Below, one piece after another: positions 17,364 to 25,953 of a stretch of 64,000 nucleotides of DNA. The stretch covers positions 270,139 through 334,138 of the forward strand of contig CAWGNG010000030.1 of the NCBI GenBank assembly GCA_963823895.1, read 5' to 3'. Below the pieces are notes generated by a model. That model did not search any database. It saw only the letters and a list, made by a program, of their open reading frames with translations, and was not told where the DNA came from. Origin of the DNA: G963675935 sp963823895 (lineage in GTDB: Bacteria; Planctomycetota; Planctomycetia; Pirellulales; Thermoguttaceae). The translations under genes were made by a program, and so were the position numbers. Position 1 is the first letter of the stretch; every line of letters begins with the position of its first letter.

Positions 17364-19205
17364 TCAATCCACTTTGGCACGCTGTCGGCCGTCCTGGCTT
17401 GCGTGAGACAGGCCACAACCCGCCGCCCGACAGGTTTTGGCGGCCAGCCGGTGTGACGAATGACCCACTACCCCATAAACAGATTCGAGCGTCTGCGGCC
17501 GCAATTCGACCTTGCCTTCCACAAGCCGATACCGTGCCCGTTGAGTGCCGGTCTGCTTGCTCTGGTGGCGCTCCCATCGGCAGGTGATCCGAGATACGAA
17601 TTGACGGAGCACCTCGCGGAGCGTCGCCGGCTCGGCGTCCGTAAGCCGATTCCCCAGGTCCAGCATCGTATCCGCTATCCGCTCGGCTTCGGCGTCCAGG
17701 TCCAGCGGATCGGAGAACTTGCCGACCTGGGCCAGTTCCGCCCGTGCCTTGTCCCGCTGGGCCCGCACGATTGCCAACTCTTCGACCAGTTCCGCGGCGT
17801 CGATGGTGCGTATCGCCTTGACCAGCCGGCCGACTTCCCGGTCCAACTCCGCGGCCCTCTTTTCCAGCCGTGCCACGTCAACGCCGCTGGCCTTCGCCTG
17901 TTTCGATAGCTGGGCCTTAATCTCTTTGACCAGGGAGTCGCGCCCTGGCCCTAGGAACGTCTGCTGCAACGCCTGGATGAGCCACCCTAACACACGGCCG
18001 GCGTCGATGGCGTGGCGTCCGCAAGTCGTGTTGCGGGGCGAGCCGATGCCATAGCGGCCGTAGGTGCTGCAAGCGTACTGCCGGTAGCGATACGTTCTCT
18101 CGCCGCGGCGGTTCTTGCCCCCGGTGGTGGTTCCGTACATTGGCTGGCCGCAGTGCTCGCAATAGATCAGGTCGGTGAGGGGGTATTCGGCGCGGCGGGT
18201 CCGGCGGGACGGCTTTCGCTCTTGGGCCTTTAGCTTGACCTGCACCCGCTTGAACAGAGCCGCGGGAATGATGCCTTCACTGGCCTTCTCCCTGACGATC
18301 AAATCTTCGTCGGGCTTGCATACCCGCCTAGCGGCGCCCTTCTCGACGACGATGATGTCTTCGCCCTGGGAAATGTGATATTTGCCGGCCCCGTTTTTCC
18401 CCCATCGGCATGTGCCGACGTAGGATGTTGTTCGCAACAGCCGGGCCACGTTGCGGTGGGTCCAGCCTTTGCCGGTCGGGCTCGGGTAGCTCTTCGCCTC
18501 CATTTCCCGGGCCAGTTCCCTGAAACCGACGTCGGCGGCATCGAACCGCTGGAAGGCGAATCGGACCGCCTCAACCTTCGCCGGATCGGTGCATGGGAGG
18601 AGTTGCACCCGATGGCCGATGATGTGGACGCGCTCACCGAACATAAGACGGCGGACCAGCACCCCCGAGGCGTCGAATAGGCCGCGGTCGAGGCCGAAGA
18701 CAGCCGTTCCGCCGTTTCGGCCCCCTGCCTTGGCGTTGCTGATCTGGCCGCGGAGCACCTTGGCCGATAGCTCGATCAAGTAGTCGTTGCTGGCCTTCTG
18801 GTTGACGAAGAGGAGCAACTGCTTGGCGAAGTCGTCCAGGTCGATGGCACCCTCGCAACAGGTATGCAGCCCCACGCCGGCCTTTCTCAACTGGTTATAG
18901 AAGACAACGGCGTCCATCGGGTCTTCGCGGCTGATGCGGTTGGTATGCCACGCGAGCACCACCTTGAACTTGCCGGCCTTGGCGGCGGTCAACAGGGCGG
19001 CCAGTCCTGCTCGGGCGTCGGTCGAGCTGTCACCGGTGATTGCCTCGTCGGTAAACCACTCGACAATCGAGAGCCCTTCGCGGGTGGCCAGCTTGGTGAT
19101 CTCCGCCCGTTGTTCCGCTGGGCTCTTGTCCTGCGTTCGGCCGGACATTCGGATATAGGCCGCTGCCGCAATGCCCGTTCCGATGGTAAAATTGGCCTTA
19201 GCCAT
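17364..19205 (-). CDS. Large serine recombinase of element I
   Basis: 613 residues. Resolvase domain about 15-150 with nucleophile Ser21 in YIRMSGRTQ; recombinase domain about 200-290 (GKGWTHRNVARLLRTTSYVG); zinc ribbon about 355-400 with CEHCG and CSTYGRYG plus a further Cys in TTCGRHA; a long coiled coil about 450-530. This is the full architecture of integrases/transposases that move large elements without host factors. It is the last gene of a minus-strand run from 27159, so it is very likely the mobility gene of element I. Confidence 0.92.
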   Translation of the reverse strand: MAKANFTIGTGIAAAAYIRMSGRTQDKSPAEQRAEITKLATREGLSIVEWFTDEAITGDSSTDARAGLAALLTAAKAGKFKVVLAWHTNRISREDPMDAVVFYNQLRKAGVGLHTCCEGAIDLDDFAKQLLLFVNQKASNDYLIELSAKVLRGQISNAKAGGRNGGTAVFGLDRGLFDASGVLVRRLMFGERVHIIGHRVQLLPCTDPAKVEAVRFAFQRFDAADVGFRELAREMEAKSYPSPTGKGWTHRNVARLLRTTSYVGTCRWGKNGAGKYHISQGEDIIVVEKGAARRVCKPDEDLIVREKASEGIIPAALFKRVQVKLKAQERKPSRRTRRAEYPLTDLIYCEHCGQPMYGTTTGGKNRRGERTYRYRQYACSTYGRYGIGSPRNTTCGRHAIDAGRVLGWLIQALQQTFLGPGRDSLVKEIKAQLSKQAKASGVDVARLEKRAAELDREVGRLVKAIRTIDAAELVEELAIVRAQRDKARAELAQVGKFSDPLDLDAEAERIADTMLDLGNRLTDAEPATLREVLRQFVSRITCRWERHQSKQTGTQRARYRLVEGKVELRPQTLESVYGVVGHSSHRLAAKTCRAAGCGLSHASQDGRQRAKVD

Positions 19206-19223
19206 GATGCGAACCTCTCCTAT

Positions 19224-19445
19224 TTAGGTTTGCGATGTGGTGAGGAGCCGGGTCGAGAAGCCAACTTGACTCGGCTCCGTTATTCTATCGACGGGGCAAC
19301 GGCTGTTCAAGGGAACTCCTTCAGAGTGTACTCGAAGCTGCTTCGCTTCTTCCTGCTCAGACCGACTGAGAATCCGATCTCGACGAGCCGCCGCCGACTT
19401 CAAGCGTTCCGCCTCTTTTCTCGCCAACTCCTGATAGGTGCCCAT
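19224..19445 (-). CDS. Small charged hypothetical protein
   Basis: 73 residues, helical and highly charged at the start (YQELARKEAERLKSAAARRD), less structured after residue 45. It lies between the DUF3987-type gene and the recombinase on the same strand. No good ribosome binding site. May be a small accessory factor; not recognised. Confidence 0.4.
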   Translation of the reverse strand: MGTYQELARKEAERLKSAAARRDRILSRSEQEEAKQLRVHSEGVPLNSRCPVDRITEPSQVGFSTRLLTTSQT

Positions 19446-19497
19446 TTTCAGGTTCCAGGTGTTACGCCATAAACGCCTTTAACGCCAAAAGCCCCCC

Positions 19498-20850
19498 TCA
19501 TGCGCAGCCGAACCAGACTTCCCGCGGTCGCCCTCCTGTCTCGGCGATGCGCTCGCATCGAGCAAGTCCGGCCTCCACCAGAACACCCAGGGCGCGGCCG
19601 ATCTCCTCGGCCGACTTATTGCGCTGAAAGTATTCTCGGATCGCCGTCCGGTCCATGCCCTCGGAGTTCTCCCTGAGAGCTTGGAGAATTGCGTCTGCCG
19701 TAGGATCGCCCAGCCGGCTGCCGAAGATGTACCGGGCTGACTGCTCGGCAAACTGCCACACCGCCAACGCGGCACGCAGATGCTCGACGCGGACCTTGTC
19801 CGACTTGTCCAGCAGGGCGTAGATCACGGCCAACCGCATGACTTGTGCTTCCGCTCGCGACGTGGCGGCGCCCAGAAGGCCCGGTCGACCTTGGCTCAAT
19901 CCAGGGTAGACATCTGCCCAAATTCCGCGAGCTTCATTGTCGCGGCGTATTTCGCCGATGCCTCTGGCGAAGTCCACGCACTCGTGAATTTCGCGCACGA
20001 TCGGAGCGAAGTCCACTTCGTGCAATGCCCCACCCTCGGGGAGACACTTGGACCGGCGCACGCACAACCACAAGAACCTGTTGGCGAGGCCGTTTGCCAT
20101 GTCCACCTCGGCGAGTTGTTGCCGTAATTCGTCGCGTGTGATGTGTCCCACGATGGAGATGTGGGCACCGGTGGCCTTTGCCGGGGAATTTCTGGTCAGT
20201 GTCCTCAATGTACCGCTGTCCCATGCCTGGCGAATGATAGCCGATAGGGTGTTCCGCTCCCGACCGATGACCCTCAAGACCGCGCCGAACTCCGGTTCCA
20301 ATGCGACAAGTCGCTTGTCGGTGACCCCGGAATCGATCTGGACTTCCTGGCTGCCGACGATGCGGCGGTTTTCCTTGATGGGCACGGTCTGATAGATAGG
20401 GTCCCGCACGGCCCAAATCAGCCCTTCACCGCTCGACAAGCCGCTGGCAATCCGTTCCAGCCATTCCTGATCGACGGCCCCCAACAGCCGGCCAACTTGT
20501 CCCCACGCCGTACCCTTGCGTCCCTTTGAGGTGCTGCCGACCAGGGCGATGAACAGGTTGCAGAAGTGCGAGTCGGCTTCGGCCTTAAAATGTGCGGTTC
20601 GCCCGATGATGCTCCCGAATCCCACGATGAACTGACTCAGGAGCGCCACGGGATCGGCTTCTGAATGTGGCTCGATGGCTTTAACCACCTTGCCAGCCAA
20701 GCCGTAATATGCGGCGTCGTCAATCGCAGCGGGCCACTGGTCGATGATCCTCTCCAGGTTCTGCTCGTTTCGTTGCGTGCGGTCGGCCCTCTGTTGGCAC
20801 CTTCCTTTTGGGATGCCCAATTGGTCGAGCGTCTTGTCGAGCTTCTTCAT
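19498..20850 (-). CDS. DUF3987-type replication protein
   Basis: 450 residues from ATG 20850 with GGAGG upstream; the longer frame above it overlaps the previous gene and is not protein-like. Features of DUF3987 proteins: LLSQFIVGFGSIIGR, a P-loop-like GSTSKGRKGT near 110, a LVALEPEFGAVLRVIGRERN segment, the ISIVGHITRDELRQ block, and a C-terminal winged-helix stretch (MDRTAIREYFQRNKSAEEIG). The family accompanies primase and helicase genes on phages and integrative elements. Start overlaps the previous stop (ATGA). Confidence 0.8.
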   Translation of the reverse strand: MKKLDKTLDQLGIPKGRCQQRADRTQRNEQNLERIIDQWPAAIDDAAYYGLAGKVVKAIEPHSEADPVALLSQFIVGFGSIIGRTAHFKAEADSHFCNLFIALVGSTSKGRKGTAWGQVGRLLGAVDQEWLERIASGLSSGEGLIWAVRDPIYQTVPIKENRRIVGSQEVQIDSGVTDKRLVALEPEFGAVLRVIGRERNTLSAIIRQAWDSGTLRTLTRNSPAKATGAHISIVGHITRDELRQQLAEVDMANGLANRFLWLCVRRSKCLPEGGALHEVDFAPIVREIHECVDFARGIGEIRRDNEARGIWADVYPGLSQGRPGLLGAATSRAEAQVMRLAVIYALLDKSDKVRVEHLRAALAVWQFAEQSARYIFGSRLGDPTADAILQALRENSEGMDRTAIREYFQRNKSAEEIGRALGVLVEAGLARCERIAETGGRPREVWFGCA

Positions 20851-21326
20851 GGGACTGCCTCCGTCGCTACGGCCTGGAGCGCGGCCGCGCATATCCGCCC
20901 GAACACCACCGGCTCGTGAACGACCGTTGCAGCGAATCGCTCGACGAACTGATTGGGCAGTGGCTCCGGCCGGCCTCCGGTGTCGATATCGTCGAGGTAG
21001 GCGTCGAGCACTTCCTCGATGATGTGCCACCGGGGGCGGAGTACCACGTCCTCGACGACTTGCTCGCAGACATCGACGGGTACGTCGAGGAGCCCTGCCC
21101 ACTCCATGCCCTTCGCCTCGATGTAGAGCCGCTGGCCGCAGGTGCAATGCTGGCGGTCTACGACCTCATTGTGGATGCGTACCAATGCTTCCTGGACGGC
21201 ATCCGAAAGAAGGGCAGCACTGGCTTGGTCGAGAGCGACGAGCTTTGCCACGATCCGGCGTAACTCGGCCGGGTCACAAGCGGGTGGACCGTGATCGCCG
21301 TTTCTGGTAGACTTTGAGTAGTGCAT
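20847..21326 (-). CDS. Hypothetical element protein
   Basis: 159 residues, AGGAG upstream of ATG 21326. Mostly helical; one CTCG pair (DRQHCTCGQRLYIEAKG) could bind metal. The acidic second half contains PRWHIIEEVLDAYLDDIDTG. No family recognised. Coupled to the DUF3987-type gene by a four-base overlap. Confidence 0.6.
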   Translation of the reverse strand: MHYSKSTRNGDHGPPACDPAELRRIVAKLVALDQASAALLSDAVQEALVRIHNEVVDRQHCTCGQRLYIEAKGMEWAGLLDVPVDVCEQVVEDVVLRPRWHIIEEVLDAYLDDIDTGGRPEPLPNQFVERFAATVVHEPVVFGRICAAALQAVATEAVP

Positions 21327-21359
21327 GTGTTCTCCTGGGCCGCTGGCAGGCGGCCCTTT

Positions 21360-21521
21360 CTATTGGTGATTCAGTTCCTTTTCCTCTCGGCGTCTGGCCA
21401 AGTCGATCAGCAGCCGTGCCAGAGCCGGTATCACGTTGCCGGGTGCGGCGTCAGGATCGACGCGGAACTTCACCAGGGCGTCAAGGTGATCGTCGGGCCG
21501 GGGATCGGCAGTGGCAATCAT
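21360..21521 (-). CDS. Small hypothetical protein
   Basis: 53 residues from ATG 21521, preceded by GGAGG at the right distance, which is why I prefer it to the longer frame. Contains GNVIPALARLLIDLARRREE, a helix typical of small proteins in element operons. Function unknown. Confidence 0.5.
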   Translation of the reverse strand: MIATADPRPDDHLDALVKFRVDPDAAPGNVIPALARLLIDLARRREEKELNHQ

Positions 21522-21600
21522 GGCCGTGCCTCCTGCCGAACACGAGGTTCGGGCCTGGGCCGTTGGATTACCACGCGATCGTGGATTGTCACGTCTAACA

Positions 21601-21888
21601 TCAGAAATCGCTCTCCGGTGAATCGTCGATCGAGTTAGGAGGTGGCTCTTGTTGGCCAGCCCGCCCGGCCTCGATAGCTTCGATGGTCGAGGGCAGGGCA
21701 TACGCGGCCGGCGGCCACGGCTCGGAAGCCGGCTTGCGGGCTTTCTCCGTTGTGGTCCGACGGGAAGTGCCAAGAGCACTACGGTAGGCATTGGCCCCTA
21801 TAAGGGGCCATGCCGTTACCGTGGTGCTCAGCACTGTGGCAGGCAGACTTACCGTAGTGCTCTTACCGTAGTGCTCCGTAGTCCTCAT
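21601..21888 (-). CDS. Small hypothetical protein encoded across a repeat cluster
   Basis: 95 residues from ATG 21888, overlapping the upstream stop by four bases. Codons 4-40 are made of a 14-bp repeat (see the repeat at 21774-21876), so the N-terminus is repetitive in Ser/Thr/Val; the C-terminus is Pro-rich and acidic (NSIDDSPESDF). It may be a low-complexity peptide tolerated over a DNA site rather than a conserved protein. Confidence 0.4.
   Translation of the reverse strand: MRTTEHYGKSTTVSLPATVLSTTVTAWPLIGANAYRSALGTSRRTTTEKARKPASEPWPPAAYALPSTIEAIEAGRAGQQEPPPNSIDDSPESDF
21774..21876. repeat. 14-mer direct repeats around a perfect palindrome
   Basis: TTACCGTAGTGCTC occurs twice in tandem (21849-21862, 21863-21876) and once with one change (21816-21829); its inverse complement GAGCACTACGGTA lies at 21774-21786. 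Between them is the palindrome GGCCCC-TATAA-GGGGCC (21793-21809). Direct repeats, an inverted copy and a hairpin next to a helicase gene and near a ParB-fusion gene suggest a replication or partition site. Confidence 0.6.
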
Positions 21889-23444
21889 TTCGCGCCCCTT
21901 TCTGGATTCAGACGGTAACCACTTATTGGGGTCTTGTGGTTGGACCTGAAAAACTCGCAAACCACAACCAAACCTTCCCCAAGCGCTTTGGACAGTGCCG
22001 CCTCCAGCCTCTCTCCTCTGATACACGATCGGTCCCGAATAGACGTCAGCGCGTTACCTTCGGGGTGATCCCGTTCCAATGCGGCCATCGCGCCGACAAC
22101 TTTCTGCTTGTCGCTTTCGGCACATTCTTCCTGCTTTGCTCGTGCCATAGCCTCACGGCGGTGGGAGGTTTCGTTGCGAACCTCGTCCGCTTCCCGTACC
22201 TCGACCTCCCAACGCCGCCCGCCCGGATCGGCTCGGCTTCCTTCGTGAACGTCGAGGGCGTGCAAGGAGGAATGGCCGACGCGCCCGCCGATGCTCAACC
22301 ACAGTTCTTGCTCGCCTGGTTGCTCAGGATGGTATGCTCGCCGGCGGGTGAGCAACCACCATTGACCGGCAATTTCCGCTACGCCAGCTTGAGTAAGGTC
22401 GGCAAGTTCACCTGCGGCAAACTGGTCCGATCTGTTTCGCTTGAAATGATGGATGAACACTGGTGTTACACCACGTTCCCCGCACAACCGAATGACGTTT
22501 CCGAGCACGCCGCCCATGTAGAAGACAACGCCTGCCTTGTCGCCTGACAAACAGAGCATCAGGTTATCGAGGAAAACGACTTCCGCGGGGGTCTGGTCGA
22601 GCACGCGGCAGAACTCTTCCAGATCGCGTGAGTCTTCCAATCGCGGGACTGTGAAGCACCACCGCAACTGTGCGACATCGGCAAGCGTGATTCCTTTCGA
22701 CGCCGCAATTCGCCGCCCATATTCTTGGGCCACGCACGGCCCGCCTTCGCCGCTGAAATAGACAACCGATCGGGGTTCAGGGATTGTGAATGCCCCCAGC
22801 CACGGCCGGCCCGTCGCTATGCTCATTGCGCCGTCGATCCCAACCAGTGTCTTGCACGTCTTGAATGGCGCGCCGATGACGGCCGGAATGCCGGCGAAGA
22901 GGGCTTCTGCAATAATCGGCGTCGGGGCGTAGTCGGCGGAATCGAGCGCACTGCTGCTCACAAGCTGAAATCGTGAGTTCGGGGACTTGGCCTCTTCGGA
23001 AACTACACCACTGATTTTGCCCAACGTTGTTTGCAGCGCGTCGACGTCAAATCCGTTGGCCGATAGCTGCAAGAGTTGCTCCGCTTCCTGCCGAACGATT
23101 CGCCGCCGCCATGCCTCTTTGATCTGCCGCGAGTGGTACGCTCCAATCGCCGGATTGCCGGCTTTCATTGCCACTTCGGCGAAGTATGCAGCATCGAATC
23201 CATCTTTCCCCCAACGCTCATGCCGTTGAAGGCGACCAATCAGCGCCGGCTCATCCCATTGCCCCAATTCGGCTTCCAACTCTGTCATGGTGCCGTAGAT
23301 CATCGCATTGCGTGGATCGTAGAATTGATCGGCACGAACGTCGCAGTCGGGATCAACCCGCCGGGACACGATGAACCCGGCCAAAAGTGCGGTCTCCGAT
23401 TCGATCGCGGACGGCGGTGGCGTGTCGTGAATTTCGCTATTCAT
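21885..23444 (-). CDS. DnaB-N domain plus RecA-like (RepA/AAA_25-type) helicase
   Basis: 519 residues from ATG 23444. Residues about 12-150 resemble the DnaB N-terminal domain (ESETALLAGFI, then the FYDPRNAMIYGTM and AYFAEVAMKAGNP segments). Then a RecA-like ATPase of the plasmid RepA/AAA_25 type: Walker A GAPFKTCKTL, Walker B VVFLDNLMLCLSG, and a downstream HH motif (VFIHHFKRN). The C-terminus looks like a winged helix. Likely the replicative helicase of element I. Overlaps the previous gene by eight bases. Confidence 0.82.
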   Translation of the reverse strand: MNSEIHDTPPPSAIESETALLAGFIVSRRVDPDCDVRADQFYDPRNAMIYGTMTELEAELGQWDEPALIGRLQRHERWGKDGFDAAYFAEVAMKAGNPAIGAYHSRQIKEAWRRRIVRQEAEQLLQLSANGFDVDALQTTLGKISGVVSEEAKSPNSRFQLVSSSALDSADYAPTPIIAEALFAGIPAVIGAPFKTCKTLVGIDGAMSIATGRPWLGAFTIPEPRSVVYFSGEGGPCVAQEYGRRIAASKGITLADVAQLRWCFTVPRLEDSRDLEEFCRVLDQTPAEVVFLDNLMLCLSGDKAGVVFYMGGVLGNVIRLCGERGVTPVFIHHFKRNRSDQFAAGELADLTQAGVAEIAGQWWLLTRRRAYHPEQPGEQELWLSIGGRVGHSSLHALDVHEGSRADPGGRRWEVEVREADEVRNETSHRREAMARAKQEECAESDKQKVVGAMAALERDHPEGNALTSIRDRSCIRGERLEAALSKALGEGLVVVCEFFRSNHKTPISGYRLNPERGAK

Positions 23445-23748
23445 GGCCGCCACCTTCTTGCTCGTGGGTGCCGGCTTGTCGCTCGGCCAGAAAAGCCGCC
23501 GCCGCTTCAATCCCGTTGGGTAGATCGTCCTCGTTCACATCCGGGCCGATGAACGTCGCGGGGGTGACCAGTTCAGGGGGCATCGACTCAGGACGCTTTC
23601 CAAATCGGAAGATCCAGAGATTGCAGTCTGTGCAGGGACACCAAAGCACGGACTTGAACGAGAATCCCGAACAGTCGAGGCAGTGCTTCCGAACGGCCTC
23701 TAGCGGAGTCTGACGGGGGCTAGCGGGCTTGTGGTGGGCGGTCTTCAT
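23437..23748 (-). CDS. Cys-rich zinc-binding protein of element I
   Basis: 103 residues from ATG 23748 (GAGGAAA upstream). LEAVRKHCLDCSG then CPCTDCNLWIFRFGKRP is a Cys cluster for one or two zinc ions, followed by EDDLPNG. A clear paralogue is the protein at 37817-38209 in element II (KAIRAYCVACADG, WPFRFGARP, NLDDLP). The repeated presence in both elements argues for a conserved element function, probably nucleic-acid binding. Confidence 0.7.
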   Translation of the reverse strand: MKTAHHKPASPRQTPLEAVRKHCLDCSGFSFKSVLWCPCTDCNLWIFRFGKRPESMPPELVTPATFIGPDVNEDDLPNGIEAAAAFLAERQAGTHEQEGGGHE

Positions 23749-23873
23749 GCGTCGGTTTCCTCGTCTTCGTCGGGCCACTGGCCGAGGGTTTTAAGCATGA
23801 CGCACCGCACGCCCTCTAACTTCGCGGCGTCGGCCTTCATGCTGCAATTTTCTATCTTGGTAGATTTTTGCAT
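23745..23873 (-). CDS. 42-residue coupled small protein
   Basis: Start overlaps the stop of the ParB-fusion gene as TGATG, and the stop overlaps the next start as ATGA, so translation of all three is probably linked. Sequence starts MQKSTKIENCS. The same start, identical over more than 30 bases, follows the ParB-fusion gene in element II, where the frame stops after 15 codons. Function unknown. Confidence 0.55.
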   Translation of the reverse strand: MQKSTKIENCSMKADAAKLEGVRCVMLKTLGQWPDEDEETDA

Positions 23874-25315
23874 CAGAACTCCAACTGAGAGGCAATCTGC
23901 TCTCGGATGCGACACAATTCCTCGCAGTCGTCTTCCTCCTGGTCGCAGAGCGTGTCGTAGACTTCCATGTCCATATTGGCCTCGATCGCGGCCTTGATCT
24001 GCTCGACCAGATATTGAGACCCGAGTGCTTCGACTTCCCACGTCTTGGCACCACCCGTCTGTCTGACGAACTTGTTTAGACGTTCGCCGTCTTCCTTGGC
24101 GGGGTTGAAGTCCTCAGCCAAGTCCAGTTCCTTGATCTGCTCTTTCGTCACTGCGATGCGGTGACCGTCCACAGGGACATTGTGCAAGTCGCGGAGCGAC
24201 CGAATGGCGTCCTCTGCCAGCGCAAATCCCGCGGGGTCATAGTCGCTGACGACGATCAACGTCATTCGCTCTTTGCCCGACAGGCGGAATCGTTTCTCGA
24301 TGTCCCGCCACACTGGGACGGAGCAGAATCCCCGGCCGAGACTGAAAGGAACGTAGTATTCAGCGCAGGCTCGTGAGATTTCGTTGAACAGCGTGTTCTT
24401 CTCGCCGAAGACTTCGATGTGCCGCGGCTGGTCGAGTTGGCGGTTGCGGTGGAAGCCCGTAAGAAAGCCGTCGATCTCCTGCTGCACGAACTGGGCCACA
24501 GAATCGAACCCGCCGAAGGTCTTTTGCGGCCGGGTGGGGTCGTCAATACAGGTCATCGGGACATAGCCTAGGTATCTGGCGCTCTTGAGTAGTCGCACGA
24601 GCGCGTTGTACGATGGCTTGTCGTTCTTGTAGCGGTAGTGCGCCGCACTGAACTTGCTTCTCTCTGGCGTCAGCTTGAATGGCCGCGGGTTCAAGCTCAC
24701 GAGGCCGTAGTGAACTTTCCGAATCGTGACTGGCCAGAACGGCCGCAGTGCTTCGAGCACGCGCTGAACAGCGGCAAGGAATTCCTGCTGCTTCCTGCTG
24801 ATGGGCTCGATTTCTTTCTCCCCACTAACTGTCATGAAATCGGCATCGACGGTCAGGGACGCTTCTCGGCGTTCCCGAATCGCGGCGTAAGTGTCCGCAG
24901 CGTCGTTGTCCCGCAGCAGGGCTTCTCTGAGGATTGATCCGACCGTCTTAACCCGTTGCGGGTTGTACTCAATCAACTCGCGGTGATATTCCAGGTTGCC
25001 GATACGGCGGATGTCGGGCCGAACCCGAACAGGCACTTGTTTCCAGCCGAGGTGCTTCGCGGCGTAGTGGCGTCGGTGCCCGGACAAGATGAAGCGGTCA
25101 GCCGTGAGCAGTATCGGCTCCTCCATACCCTTCCGCCGCATACTGTCAATCAGATTGTCCATCGAATCGTCATGTTCGATCGGCCCATAGATTTCGTCGT
25201 TCTCCGGGCTGGGCGTGATCGAATCAATGAGGACGAACTTGACGGCATAGCGATCGAGTTTGGACTTGCCGCTTGCGGACGGTGGCTTGCAGCGGCGTTT
25301 GGTTGCGGTGCTCAT
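23873..25315 (-). CDS. ParB-like domain fused to a Spo11/TopoVI-A-like (Mini-A-like) protein
   Basis: 480 residues. N-terminal ParB/Srx-like domain about 22-130, with SGHRRHYAAKHLGW at 78-91. Then a winged-helix segment TIRKVHYGLV (about 193-202) in which the Tyr lies four residues after Arg, the spacing of the catalytic Tyr in Spo11/TopoVI-A (RDIFY). Next a Toprim domain: the Glu in IEVFGEKNTLF (about 299-309), a GRGFCSVPVWRDI segment comparable to the GKGYPD--TR block, and VVSDYDPAG (355-362) with the metal-binding acidic pair. It resembles the B-subunit-less Mini-A group described on mobile elements. Possibly a DNA nicking or cleaving replication or partition factor. Confidence 0.75.
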   Translation of the reverse strand: MSTATKRRCKPPSASGKSKLDRYAVKFVLIDSITPSPENDEIYGPIEHDDSMDNLIDSMRRKGMEEPILLTADRFILSGHRRHYAAKHLGWKQVPVRVRPDIRRIGNLEYHRELIEYNPQRVKTVGSILREALLRDNDAADTYAAIRERREASLTVDADFMTVSGEKEIEPISRKQQEFLAAVQRVLEALRPFWPVTIRKVHYGLVSLNPRPFKLTPERSKFSAAHYRYKNDKPSYNALVRLLKSARYLGYVPMTCIDDPTRPQKTFGGFDSVAQFVQQEIDGFLTGFHRNRQLDQPRHIEVFGEKNTLFNEISRACAEYYVPFSLGRGFCSVPVWRDIEKRFRLSGKERMTLIVVSDYDPAGFALAEDAIRSLRDLHNVPVDGHRIAVTKEQIKELDLAEDFNPAKEDGERLNKFVRQTGGAKTWEVEALGSQYLVEQIKAAIEANMDMEVYDTLCDQEEDDCEELCRIREQIASQLEF

Positions 25316-25324
25316 CCTTGAACC

Positions 25325-25582
25325 TCAAAAGAACTCGATGATGCTGGGGTCCGCTCGCCGCCGACGTATCCGCGGCGCCGGCGGTGTGACGGCTCGGGCG
25401 GCCTCGAAGAAAACGAGGTTAGTTGGGCTGATACGATAGCGCGGCCGGCTGGTGCCGTTACCGACGTTGACGGCGCGCAACTCGCCCTTGCGAATCCAGC
25501 CGACCACTTTGGCCGGATCGACGCCGAAGCGCTCCGCGATTTCTGGTGGGCTGAAATAGCGGCGCGGCGTGGAGGTGCTCAT
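25325..25582 (-). CDS. Excisionase/AlpA-like helix-turn-helix protein
   Basis: 85 residues from ATG 25582, overlapping the previous stop by four bases. MerR-like winged HTH near 8-45 (FSPPEIAERFGVDPAKVVGWIRKGELRA) and a conserved basic tail FEAARAVTPPAPRIRRRR. The element II paralogue (34300-34560) shares that tail almost completely. Probably a recombination directionality or transcription factor of the element. Confidence 0.75.
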   Translation of the reverse strand: MSTSTPRRYFSPPEIAERFGVDPAKVVGWIRKGELRAVNVGNGTSRPRYRISPTNLVFFEAARAVTPPAPRIRRRRADPSIIEFF

Positions 25583-25800
25583 CGGGCCGCCTCCGCTGTC
25601 TGAGGAAGCCAACCGTGTTTGCGAAGAGCATCGACGATTTCAGGAATCCTCGACTTGGGAATCAGGCGACGACCGCCGATTCGCTGAGGCTCAGATAAGA
25701 TGCCCAGTTCAAATAACCGAGCTATTCGCCACGCCTGGACACCCAGGGTGTCGCCTAACTCGCCGGTGGTGACATAAGACGGGCTTGCATTAAGAGGCAT
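25579..25800 (-). CDS. Small MerR/excisionase-type DNA-binding protein
   Basis: 73 residues from ATG 25800, GGAG six bases upstream. HTH: TTGELGDTLGVQAWRIARLFE, wing: RIGGRRLIPKSRI. Coupled to the next HTH gene, so the two small DNA-binding proteins are made together. No paralogue of this one is visible in element II. Confidence 0.65.
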   Translation of the reverse strand: MPLNASPSYVTTGELGDTLGVQAWRIARLFELGILSEPQRIGGRRLIPKSRIPEIVDALRKHGWLPQTAEAAR

Positions 25801-25859
25801 CGCTCCAACTCCCACGAGGTCTTCTGTACGACGTGGGAATTTTCACGATGAACGGCTTG

Positions 25860-25940
25860 CCAGGCCGCTGCTGATGGTCTTGCACGCATTGTGCGCACAT
25901 TTTGCACGGCTTTTGCGTGCCAGTTCACTGGACAGTGCAA
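25860..25940. promoter_or_regulatory. Operator-like repeats upstream of the HTH genes
   Basis: Between the HTH genes and the 25954 gene, TTGCAC occurs twice, with TGTGCGCACA (palindrome) between the copies, plus CACTGTCCAGTG (a near-palindrome, read on the minus strand) to the right. Placed where an autoregulating HTH protein would bind. Inference from pattern only. Confidence 0.35.
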
Positions 25941-25953
25941 GAGACCGACAGAA

